In this document: positions 9,333 through 17,444 of the stretch, piece by piece
How the letters are laid out: the number at the start of each line of letters is the position of its first letter
Numbering within the stretch: the stretch's first letter is position 1
Assembly: GCA_024707265.1 (NCBI GenBank)
Contig: JANQAB010000003.1
Coordinates: 930,001-994,000, forward strand
DNA: 64,000 nt
DNA from: Sporocytophaga sp.
GTDB lineage: Bacteria > Bacteroidota > Bacteroidia > Cytophagales > Cytophagaceae
Reading direction: 5' to 3'
Position numbers and translations under genes: made by a program
Notes under the pieces: model-generated
What the model was told of the DNA's origin: nothing
The model's database searches: none
The model's input: the letters and a program-made list of their open reading frames with translations, nothing else

Positions 9333-10834
9333 ACTTGTTTGTCCGGCGTAGAATTCGGATTAATATTTGTATTTTTCTGATCAGGTCCCTGTCTGTTAGG
9401 ATTCCCTCCTCTAGGATGATTTGGATTGCCCTTGTGCTGTTGATTAGGATTTCCTTTTGGCCTGTTCTGATTTTCCCTAGGAACGTTTTGACCTCCTTTG
9501 TTCTGATTATCCCTAGGAGTATTCTCTCTCTGCTGCTGTTTTTCCCTTGGATTATTCTGAGAAGAAGGTCCTTTTTCCCTATTAGGTTGATTGCTCTTCT
9601 CTCTATTCGGGTGCTGCTGTTGTTTCTGAGCCTGAGGCCTTCTTTCTTGCTGCGGCTTCCTTTCCTGGTCTGAACCAGAGGTTTCCCCCTGAACGCTTCC
9701 AGAAGCATTCACAGTATTAGAACTTTTTGATTTCTTTTTCTTCTTTTTCTTCTTTTTATACTTCTCATCAAGACGCTTCAGTTCATTCAAATCGTCTTCG
9801 GCCTTTTTCTCTTCATCCTGAATTGAAGTATCATTTTCATCAAGGGATATTGGAGTTACTCCTTTTTTATTCAATTCAAGAATTGCATTAACCCTGTCAA
9901 CAGAAAGCGGGTACCAAGTGGTATCTTCTCTGTATCCGAACCACATGATTTTCTTGAAAATATCTGTTTTTTGCAAATATGCTTCACCTCTTTCGGTAAG
10001 CAGCGGATCTTCAACGGTAGGAATATCTTTTAAAGCATCCACATAAGTATCCAGCTCATAATTGAGACAGCATTTCAATCTTCCGCATTGACCAGAAAGT
10101 TTACTTGGATTCAAAGAAAGATTCTGATACCTGGCAGCAGAAGTGGAAACACTTTTGAAATCCGAAAGCCAAGTTGAACAGCAAAGTTCCCTTCCGCACG
10201 AACCAATCCCCCCGAGACGACCGGCTTCCTGTCTCAGACTTATCTGCCTCATTTCTACCCTGATTTTAAACTCAGTAGCAAGACATTTAATCAGTTCACG
10301 AAAATCTACTCTGTCGTCAGCAGAATAATAAAAAGTAGCTTTAGTATTATCGGCCTGATATTCAACATCTGTCAGTTTCATATCAAGCTTCAGCTCGTTG
10401 ATTATTTCACGGGTACGGAAAAGTGTTGGAAGCTCTCTTTTATGAGTATTTTCAAATTTTTCCAGATCCTTTGCATTGGCAATGCGGTAAATATCACGAA
10501 TCTGATCATCATCCACAACACCCTTCTTTTTCATCTGAAGACGTACTAACTCACCCTGCAGAGAGACAAACCCCAAGTGATGTCCATTAGGAACATTCAC
10601 TATGACCGGATCACCATTATTAAGTTCAATGTCATTGACATTTCTGAAATATTCTTTTCTTCCGCCCTTAAAACGTATTTCTGCTATTTTAAATGAAGAT
10701 ATTCTGGTAGGCTCCATGTTTCCGAGCCAGTCAAATGTATTCATTTTATTGCATCCGCCAGACGAGCACCCTCCGCTTTTTCCACAACCACCTGTGCTGC
10801 ACCCGCCTCCGGAACTACAAGAACTGCATCCCAT
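9329..10834 (-). CDS. ricT: PSP1/RicT-family protein with Cys-rich N-terminus and long basic low-complexity tail
   Basis: 501 residues. The N-terminus contains six Cys (3, 6, 12, 17, 23, 28) separated by Gly/Ser. The core holds the PSP1 C-terminal domain with IGSCGRELCCSTWL and GQCGRLKCCLNYELDTY. RicT of Bacillus works with RicA and RicF in RNA processing and binds an Fe-S cluster through conserved Cys, so metal binding here is a reasonable inference. From about residue 350 the sequence turns into KKKKKKKK followed by about 125 residues rich in Asn, Gln, Pro and Arg, predicted disordered. The tail repeats words such as REKQQQ, PNREK and NPNRQ. Confidence 0.85.
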   Translation of the reverse strand: MGCSSCSSGGGCSTGGCGKSGGCSSGGCNKMNTFDWLGNMEPTRISSFKIAEIRFKGGRKEYFRNVNDIELNNGDPVIVNVPNGHHLGFVSLQGELVRLQMKKKGVVDDDQIRDIYRIANAKDLEKFENTHKRELPTLFRTREIINELKLDMKLTDVEYQADNTKATFYYSADDRVDFRELIKCLATEFKIRVEMRQISLRQEAGRLGGIGSCGRELCCSTWLSDFKSVSTSAARYQNLSLNPSKLSGQCGRLKCCLNYELDTYVDALKDIPTVEDPLLTERGEAYLQKTDIFKKIMWFGYREDTTWYPLSVDRVNAILELNKKGVTPISLDENDTSIQDEEKKAEDDLNELKRLDEKYKKKKKKKKKSKSSNTVNASGSVQGETSGSDQERKPQQERRPQAQKQQQHPNREKSNQPNREKGPSSQNNPREKQQQRENTPRDNQNKGGQNVPRENQNRPKGNPNQQHKGNPNHPRGGNPNRQGPDQKNTNINPNSTPDKQV

Positions 10835-10908
10835 CTCCTATATATATTTATATGTATGTATGTAAAAATTGTAAATCCATCTAAAATAATGATTTACAAA
10901 TATATTCT

Positions 10909-12198
10909 TTATTTTTCAATTAAAGCCAAAAGGTCGAGCCCGATGTCTCTTCTATAGTACCTTTTCTCCCAGGTCACATTTTCTGCGGCTTTATTTGATT
11001 TTGCAAGAGCACCCTGAATGTCCGATCCTAATCCCGTGAGGGCGATAACCCGCCCTCCGTTTGTAACCATCTTATTATCTTTCAATGCTGTTCCTGCATG
11101 AAATGCCAATACTTCACCAACTTTATCCAGACCGGAAATAACTTTTCCCTTTTCATAATCTTCAGGATACCCTCCTGCTACCAGCATTACTGTAGTGGCT
11201 GTCTGATCTGACACTTCAAGATTTACCTGGTGAAGTTTTTTTTCAGCTACTTTAGTTAAAACCTCTAAAAAGTCATTTTTGATTCTTGGAATTACTACTT
11301 CAGTTTCCGGATCTCCCATTCGGGCATTATACTCAATAACGAATGGTTCCCCATTAACATTCATGAGGCCGAAAAAAATAAATCCTACATAATCAATCCC
11401 CTCCGCTTTCAAACCATTAATAGTAGGGATAATCACCTTTTTCTCAACCTTATCCAAAAATGCCTTATCGGCAAAAGGAACAGGAGAAACGGCGCCCATT
11501 CCTCCTGTGTTCAGGCCGGTGTCTTTTTCACCAATTCTTTTATAATCTTTGGCTTCAGGAAGAATTTTATAGGTAGATCCGTCAGAAATAGTAAACACTG
11601 ATAATTCAATACCATCAAGGTATTGTTCTATAACTACTTTGGCACTAGCTTCTCCGAACTTTTTATCTTCCAGCATTTCTTTCAATGCTGCCCTTGCTTC
11701 TTCATGTGATTGAGCAATGATAACTCCTTTACCTGCAGCCAGACCGTCAGCTTTCAGCACAACAGGAAGACTTTGCGTCTCAATGTATTCAAGACCACGA
11801 TTAAGCTCATTCGCGGTAAAAGTTTTAGATGCAGCAGTAGGAATTCCATATTTCACCATAAAGTTTTTGGAAAAATCCTTACTACCTTCCAATTGAGCAC
11901 CCTCTTTAGACGGACCTATAACAGGTATCTGTTTTAAGGAGTCTATACTTCTGAAATAATCAACAATACCCTCAACCAGCGGCACTTCCGGTCCGACAAG
12001 TATAAGATCAACCTTATTTTCCAGACAAAACCTACCTAGTTTTTCAAACTCAGAGACCTGGATAGGTACATTTGTTGCAATTTCCCCTGTTCCTCCATTT
12101 CCAGGAGCCACGAAAAGTTTTTTACAAAGTGGACTTTGTTTTATTTTCCAAGCGAAGGTATGTTCTCTTCCTCCCGACCCAACAATTAGAATATTCAT
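10909..12198 (-). CDS. purD: phosphoribosylamine-glycine ligase
   Basis: ATP-grasp ligase of de novo purine synthesis, making glycinamide ribonucleotide. 429 residues, usual length. The N-terminal motif GSGGREHTFAWKI, the ATP-grasp segment VLKADGLAAGKGVIIA, TGGMGAVSPVPFA and the metal-binding NARMGDPETEVV are all present. ATG at 12198 is 39 bases from the end of recQ on the same strand. No anomaly is seen. Confidence 0.96.
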   Translation of the reverse strand: MNILIVGSGGREHTFAWKIKQSPLCKKLFVAPGNGGTGEIATNVPIQVSEFEKLGRFCLENKVDLILVGPEVPLVEGIVDYFRSIDSLKQIPVIGPSKEGAQLEGSKDFSKNFMVKYGIPTAASKTFTANELNRGLEYIETQSLPVVLKADGLAAGKGVIIAQSHEEARAALKEMLEDKKFGEASAKVVIEQYLDGIELSVFTISDGSTYKILPEAKDYKRIGEKDTGLNTGGMGAVSPVPFADKAFLDKVEKKVIIPTINGLKAEGIDYVGFIFFGLMNVNGEPFVIEYNARMGDPETEVVIPRIKNDFLEVLTKVAEKKLHQVNLEVSDQTATTVMLVAGGYPEDYEKGKVISGLDKVGEVLAFHAGTALKDNKMVTNGGRVIALTGLGSDIQGALAKSNKAAENVTWEKRYYRRDIGLDLLALIEK

Positions 12199-12237
12199 TT
12201 AAATTATAATGCGTATATTTTGCTTATATGTACAAGT

Positions 12238-14437
12238 TTAGTTTGCCAGCTCTGACAAGAACTTAATTCTCATCAGACGAATTTCTTCTTCAGAATAGTC
12301 TCCTCCCAGGGCTTTCATTGCGACGGCAATGTTATCATTTTCTGCCCCCATGAAATAATCATAGATTTCATCCTGTTTATCTCCATCCATGATTTGATCT
12401 ATATAATAATCCAGAGTGAGCTTGGTACCTGAATAACAGATATGTTCTATTTCTTCTGTCAGTTCTGCCAGAGTCAGACCTTTGGCTTCTGCTATTTCAT
12501 CCAGGTCAATTTTTCTGTCAATCTGCTGAATAATAAAAATTTTGATTTTGGATTTGTTTACAGAAGATTTTACTACGACGTCAGAAGCTGTTTCGATATC
12601 ATTATCCTCAACATATTTCCTAATCAGCTCAATAAAAGGTCTTCCAAACTTCTGCACCTTTCCCATCCCCACACCATTGATATGACTGAGTTCATCATTT
12701 GTTGTAGGGAAAGTAGTAGCCATTTCTTCAAGAGATGGGTCTTGAAAGATGACATACGGAGGTAAGCCTTTGTCTTTTGCTATTTTCTTTCTTAAAGCCT
12801 TTAAAGAGTCAAAAAGTGCCGGATCATAAGATTTAGCTGTAGATGCCTGTTTTTCAATTTCCTCCTCCGAAGTCTCACCTGAGAAATCATGATCTTTACT
12901 GAATGCCAGAGGTACAGGGCTTTCAAGGTATGCAAGGCCTTTCTCTGTAGCTTTAAGAATACCGAAATTATCTATATCTTTCTCAAGCAACTCTTGTAAT
13001 ACAATTTGCCTGTACAGAGAATTCCAATATTCTATAGTCTGATCTTTTCCTTTGCCAAAAACCTCTAATTTATTATGATTGTAGCTTTTGACGTATTCAT
13101 TTTCCATTCCTGCAAGGACCAGACTTAAATGACTTGCATCAAACCTTTCTTCCGTTTGCATCACTGCTTTAACTGCCAGCACGACTTCCTCCTGCGCTTC
13201 GAATTTCTCTCTCGGCTTAATACAGTTATCACAAAATCCGCAATCTTTTTCTACTGTTTCACCAAAGTAGTGTAACAACTGCTTTCTTCTGCATACAGAA
13301 GATTCTGCATAAGCTGCCATCTCCTGAAGCAGGTGTTTGGCATTATCACGCTCTGTTACTGATTTATCTTTATTAAATTTCTCAAGTTTCAGTATATCCT
13401 CGTAGGTATAAAACATGATACAGTTCCCTTCAAGTCCATCCCGTCCTGCTCTTCCTGTTTCCTGATAATATCCTTCCAGAGATTTTGGTGCATCATAATG
13501 AATTACATAGCGAACATCTGGCTTGTCGATTCCCATCCCAAACGCAATGGTAGCTACAATTACATCCGCATCTTCATTCAGGAAGGCATCCTGATTGTTC
13601 ATCCTTATACTAGCATCAAGCCCAGCGTGATATGGCAATGCTTTAATGCCATTGACTTTTAGCAGTTCTGCTATTTCTTCTACTTTTTTTTCTGCTAAGG
13701 CAATAGACGATACCTGACTTCCCTTTATTGTCAAGTACATATTTAATTAGTTGTTTTTTGGTATTGTGTTTTTTGCGGACTTCATAGTAAAGATTCTTTC
13801 TATTAAATGAGGATTTAAATAAAGCCGCTTCCTCCATATGGAGGTTCTTTTGAATATCTATTTGGACTTTTGGAGTTGCAGTAGCAGTAAGTGCTATAAT
13901 TGGCAAGTCTGGACCAAGCTGGTCTATAATGCTTTTTATTTTCCTATACTCAGGTCTGAAGTCGTGCCCCCATTCAGAAATACAGTGGGCTTCGTCAATT
14001 GCAACAAAAGATATATTTCCCTTTTTAAGGAATTCGATATTTTCTTCTTTAGTCAGAGACTCCGGAGCTACGTAAAGTAGTTTTATATCACCACTCAGAG
14101 TTTCTTTTTTTACTTTGTTAATCTCGACTTTTGTCAGTGTTGAATTTAAAAACTGTGCATTGACTCCCAGTGCATTTAACTGGTCAACCTGATTTTTCAT
14201 TAAAGCGATAAGAGGGGAGATGACAATGGCCGTACCTTTTGTCATGATTGCCGGCAACTGGTAGCAAAGAGATTTACCGGCGCCTGTAGGCATTATAACA
14301 AAAGTGTTTTTCCCGGCTAAAACATTGCTAATAATTTCCTCCTGATATCCTCTAAATTGATTGTAACCAAATACAGCCTTAAGCTGCCCGATTACTTCAA
14401 CTTCATTTTCGACTAACATTTTCTCATCTAACATCAT
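12238..14437 (-). CDS. recQ: ATP-dependent DNA helicase RecQ, split by one extra A in an A8 run
   Basis: RecQ-family 3'-5' DNA helicase. Two frames (14437-13643 and 13740-12238) give about 732 residues when joined. The first holds Walker A MPTGAGKSLCYQLP, DEAH in FVAIDEAHCISEWGHDFRPEY (first part) and LTATATPKV. The second holds the RecA2 domain (FGMGIDKPDVRYVIHYDAP, QETGRAGRDG), the zinc motif CGFCDNC, the RQC winged helix, an HRDC-like segment and a helical tail. The break is in the A8 run at 13684-13691: removing one A turns CLSRKKSRRN into CLSRKKVEEIAELL, as expected for the family. A run this long can also slip during transcription, so some full-length product is possible even if the base is real. 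Confidence 0.9.
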
Positions 14438-14455
14438 TAAATCTTAAAACCTTTA

Positions 14456-14463
14456 TATATTTG
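14456..14463 (+). promoter_or_regulatory. candidate -7 promoter element (TATATTTG) for kdsD
   Basis: TATATTTG matches the Bacteroidota -7 consensus TAnnTTTG and lies 29 bases before the TTG start. No convincing -33 TTG is visible at the usual distance, so confidence is limited. Confidence 0.35.
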
Positions 14464-14492
14464 TCAGGTAAACAATCGAATGATTCCTTACC

Positions 14493-15473
14493 TTGAAATT
14501 AGTAAAAAATATTAGAAATACAGCAATAAATGTTTTATTGAGTGAAGCTGATGCAATAAAAAAGCTTGTAGACTTCATTAATGAAGATTTTGAGAAAACC
14601 GTAGAAGCAATCCTAAGAATCAAGGGTAGAGTTGTTGTAACAGGTATTGGAAAAAGTGCAATTATAGGAAATAAGATTGTTGCCACGCTTAACTCTACAG
14701 GCACGCCTGCAGTGTTTATGCATGCAGCAGATGCCATTCATGGTGATCTTGGAATGATACAAAAGGATGATATAGTTATCTGTCTTTCCAAAAGCGGCAA
14801 TACACCAGAAATCAAGGTGCTCGTACCTCTGATTAAAAGAACTGGATGTCAAATGATTGCTCTTGTAGGCAATACAGAATCCTTTCTTGCTAAAGAAGCT
14901 GATTTTATTTTGAATGCCACAGTAGAAAAAGAAGCCTGTCCAAACAACCTGGCTCCAACTACTAGCACAACAGCTACTCTTGCAATTGGAGATGCCTTGG
15001 CTGTTTGTCTTTTGGAAATGAAAAACTTTTCCAGCAGCGATTTTGCATTATATCACCCTGGGGGCTCTCTGGGAAAAAGATTATATTTAAGGGTGGGAGA
15101 TATTTTTCCTCACAATAGCAGACCGGTAGTTAAAGAAAATGCAGGGATCAAAGAAGTGATATTTGAAATTTCATCAAAAAGACTTGGAGCTACTGCAGTT
15201 GTCAACAAAAATGAAGAACTTATTGGTATTGTTACTGATGGGGATATACGAAGAATGCTTGACAAATTTGGGACGATTGAGGGGATTAGCGCAATCGATA
15301 TCATGAGCCCGAATCCTAAAACTATAGAAAGCGAGGAATATGCTGTTAATGCTTTAAATATTATGCAGCAGAATAACATAACCCAATTGGTAGTTGTTAA
15401 CGGGAAAAAGGTAGAGGGCTTTATACATCTACATGATTTATTAAAAAAGAAGGGCTTGTCTAATCTTAATTAA
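14493..15473 (+). CDS. kdsD: arabinose-5-phosphate isomerase, KpsF/GutQ family (TTG start)
   Basis: Interconverts ribulose 5-phosphate and arabinose 5-phosphate, the first step to the lipopolysaccharide sugar KDO. 326 residues: a SIS domain (VVVTGIGKSAIIGNKIV, CLSKSGNTPEIKVL, ALYHPGGSLGKRL) followed by two CBS domains with ATAVVNKNEELIGIVTDGDIRR. No ATG is available in frame; the TTG at 14493 gives MKLVKNIRNTAINVL, which fits the family N-terminus. It contains an intact GGAAAAAGTG (14649-14658) coding Gly-Lys-Ser, a useful control for the frameshift pattern described elsewhere. It is followed after 25 bases by a mannose-1-phosphate guanylyltransferase gene. Confidence 0.92.
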   Translation: MKLVKNIRNTAINVLLSEADAIKKLVDFINEDFEKTVEAILRIKGRVVVTGIGKSAIIGNKIVATLNSTGTPAVFMHAADAIHGDLGMIQKDDIVICLSKSGNTPEIKVLVPLIKRTGCQMIALVGNTESFLAKEADFILNATVEKEACPNNLAPTTSTTATLAIGDALAVCLLEMKNFSSSDFALYHPGGSLGKRLYLRVGDIFPHNSRPVVKENAGIKEVIFEISSKRLGATAVVNKNEELIGIVTDGDIRRMLDKFGTIEGISAIDIMSPNPKTIESEEYAVNALNIMQQNNITQLVVVNGKKVEGFIHLHDLLKKKGLSNLN

Positions 15474-15498
15474 GATCAATTTTTAAATTAAAAACATA

Positions 15499-16575
15499 AT
15501 GAATAAAGACTATTATGTGGTGATTATGGCCGGTGGGATCGGAAGCAGATTTTGGCCTTTCAGCAGAGAAAAATTTCCAAAACAGTTTCACGATGTATTA
15601 GGTACCGGAAAATCTCTTTTGCAACAAACCGCGGAGAGATATTTCAATATTCTTCCAAAAGAGAATATTTTGGTTGTGACAAACAAAATATATGCTGACC
15701 TGGTGAAGCAACAACTGCCATTCATGAAAGATGAGCAGATACTGAGCGAACCTATAGCCAGAAATACTGCACCTTGTGTGGCATATGCATGTTATAAGAT
15801 AAAACAAAGCAATCCTAATGCAACCATGGTAGTTGCGCCTTCAGACCATGTTATTCTTAAGGAAAACGAGTTTGAGTCTACCATAAAAATCGCAATGGAT
15901 GCCGCTGCGAAAAGTGATAAGCTTATTACTTTGGGTATTAAACCAAGCAGGCCGGACACGGGATATGGCTATATTCAATATATTGAAGAAAACACTGACA
16001 GAATAAAAAAGGTAAAAACTTTCACAGAGAAGCCTCAGCTTGAACTGGCTCAGAAGTTTCTGGAAAGTGGTGACTTTGTGTGGAACGCAGGTATCTTTAT
16101 CTGGAATGTAAATGCCATCATAAATAACTTTCAGAAACACTTGCCTGAAATGGCTGAAATCTTTGAAGAAGGCAGTGGTAAGTATTGGTCAAAAGAAGAA
16201 GAGAACTTTATAGGGACTGCTTATTCTCAATGTAAGAATGTTTCCATTGACATCGGAATCATGGAGAAAGCAGAAGAAGTGTTCGTAATGCTTAGCGACT
16301 TCGGCTGGAGTGACCTTGGTACCTGGAAATCATTGTATGAACTATCCAATAAAGATGAAAACAGCAATGTGATAGAAGGCAATACGATGCTTTACGATGT
16401 AAAAAACTGTATTGTAAAAGTACCTAAAGAAAAGTTAGTAGTGGTAGAAGGCCTTGAAGACTTTATAATTGCAGAATTCAACGATGTTCTTATGATCTGC
16501 AAAAAAGATCATGAGCAAAGAGTTAAAGACTTTGTTTCAGACACCAAGAATAAAAAAGACTCAAAGTTCATATAA
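15499..16575 (+). CDS. manC: mannose-1-phosphate guanylyltransferase
   Basis: Makes GDP-mannose from mannose 1-phosphate and GTP for surface polysaccharides and glycoproteins. 358 residues, a single nucleotidyltransferase domain without the C-terminal isomerase domain found in bifunctional enzymes. Motifs: GGIGSRFWPFSREKFPKQF at the N-terminus, APSDHVI, FTEKPQ, GDFVWNAGIFIW and GWSDLGTWKSLYE. It begins 25 bases after kdsD on the same strand and is followed by a bidirectional terminator. The gene pair suggests a surface carbohydrate precursor operon. Confidence 0.94.
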   Translation: MNKDYYVVIMAGGIGSRFWPFSREKFPKQFHDVLGTGKSLLQQTAERYFNILPKENILVVTNKIYADLVKQQLPFMKDEQILSEPIARNTAPCVAYACYKIKQSNPNATMVVAPSDHVILKENEFESTIKIAMDAAAKSDKLITLGIKPSRPDTGYGYIQYIEENTDRIKKVKTFTEKPQLELAQKFLESGDFVWNAGIFIWNVNAIINNFQKHLPEMAEIFEEGSGKYWSKEEENFIGTAYSQCKNVSIDIGIMEKAEEVFVMLSDFGWSDLGTWKSLYELSNKDENSNVIEGNTMLYDVKNCIVKVPKEKLVVVEGLEDFIIAEFNDVLMICKKDHEQRVKDFVSDTKNKKDSKFI

Positions 16576-16579
16576 CATA

Positions 16580-16610
16580 AAAGCCCCGACCAACGGGGCT
16601 TTCTTTTTTT
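16580..16610. terminator. bidirectional intrinsic terminator between manC and rlmB
   Basis: AAAGCCCCG (16580-16588) pairs with CGGGGCTTT (16594-16602) around loop ACCAA, followed by a T-rich tract on the plus strand and A residues on the other side. It lies between convergent genes. Confidence 0.9.
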
Positions 16611-16616
16611 AATTTT

Positions 16617-17372
16617 CTATACACCTCTTTGACGAACGGCTTCATACAATATCATCCCCGCCGCTACTGATACGTTTAGAGATCCAATTTTTCCAACCAT
16701 CGGGATCCTTACAATTTCATCTGCTTTTTTAATTATTTCATCAGAAATACCATCTTCCTCCGAGCCCACCACAATTGCAACAGGATCATTGTATACAGCT
16801 TGAGCAATTGTCTTTTGCGCTTTCTCTGTACATGCTATTACAGACAACCCACTTTCCTTAAGATATTTTATGGTTTTAATAAGACTTTCCTCCCTGCAGA
16901 CTGGAATGTGATTCAATGCTCCTGCTGAAGTTTTAACGGCATCACTGTTTATCTGGGCAGCCCCTTTCGCAGGGATAACAATAGCATGAACACCCATACA
17001 CTCTGCTGTCCTTGCAATCGCTCCGAAATTTCTAACATCAGTAATTCTGTCCAGCACCAAAATCATTGGGACTGTGCCTGACTGAAAACAATCAGAAATT
17101 ACATTATCCAAAGAAGCATAGACAATAGAGGACATGAAGCAAATCGCTCCCTGGTGATTTTTCTTGGTTATACGATTCAGCTTTTCTACCGGCACTCTTT
17201 GAACGGGTACTTTATGATGAAATGCAGCCTGTAACAATTCATTCATTAAAGGAGAAGATTGCTCCTTCTGAATAAGAATTTTATCTATTTCTTTACCAGC
17301 TTCTATGGCTTCTATGATCGGTCTTATACCGAAAAGCAATTCTGATTTATTATGCGGGGAATTTCTCTCCAT
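16617..17372 (-). CDS. rlmB: 23S rRNA (guanosine-2'-O)-methyltransferase RlmB-type (SPOUT/TrmH family)
   Basis: AdoMet-dependent 2'-O-methyltransferase of the SpoU class. 251 residues: an N-terminal substrate-binding domain (FGIRPIIEAIEAG) and a C-terminal SPOUT domain with the three motifs LDRITDVRNFGAIARTAE, IVVGSEEDGISDEI and IPMVGKIGSLNVSVAAGMI (the last two Asn/Ser positions typical of catalysis). The E. coli relative methylates G2251 of 23S rRNA; the precise target here is inferred. It is a single gene bounded by terminators on both sides. Confidence 0.92.
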   Translation of the reverse strand: MERNSPHNKSELLFGIRPIIEAIEAGKEIDKILIQKEQSSPLMNELLQAAFHHKVPVQRVPVEKLNRITKKNHQGAICFMSSIVYASLDNVISDCFQSGTVPMILVLDRITDVRNFGAIARTAECMGVHAIVIPAKGAAQINSDAVKTSAGALNHIPVCREESLIKTIKYLKESGLSVIACTEKAQKTIAQAVYNDPVAIVVGSEEDGISDEIIKKADEIVRIPMVGKIGSLNVSVAAGMILYEAVRQRGV

Positions 17373-17388
17373 TGAGTATTCGTTTTAA

Positions 17389-17421
17389 ATCACAATGCCA
17401 GGACAAGCCTGGCATTGTGAT
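17389..17421 (-). terminator. strong 14-bp hairpin downstream of the DUF2723 gene
   Basis: ATCACAATGCCAGG (17389-17402) is exactly complementary to 17408-17421 around loop ACAAG. It lies just downstream of the minus-strand DUF2723 gene and upstream of rlmB. The T tract after it on the minus strand is short, so termination strength is uncertain. Confidence 0.7.
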
Positions 17422-17444
17422 GATTGTATTTCTTTAAATTAATT

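Noticed and set aside
9335-9708. Open frames on both strands over the ricT tail
   Set aside because: Produced by the low-complexity repeats of the ricT C-terminus; the products are Ile/Arg/Leu-rich without structure.
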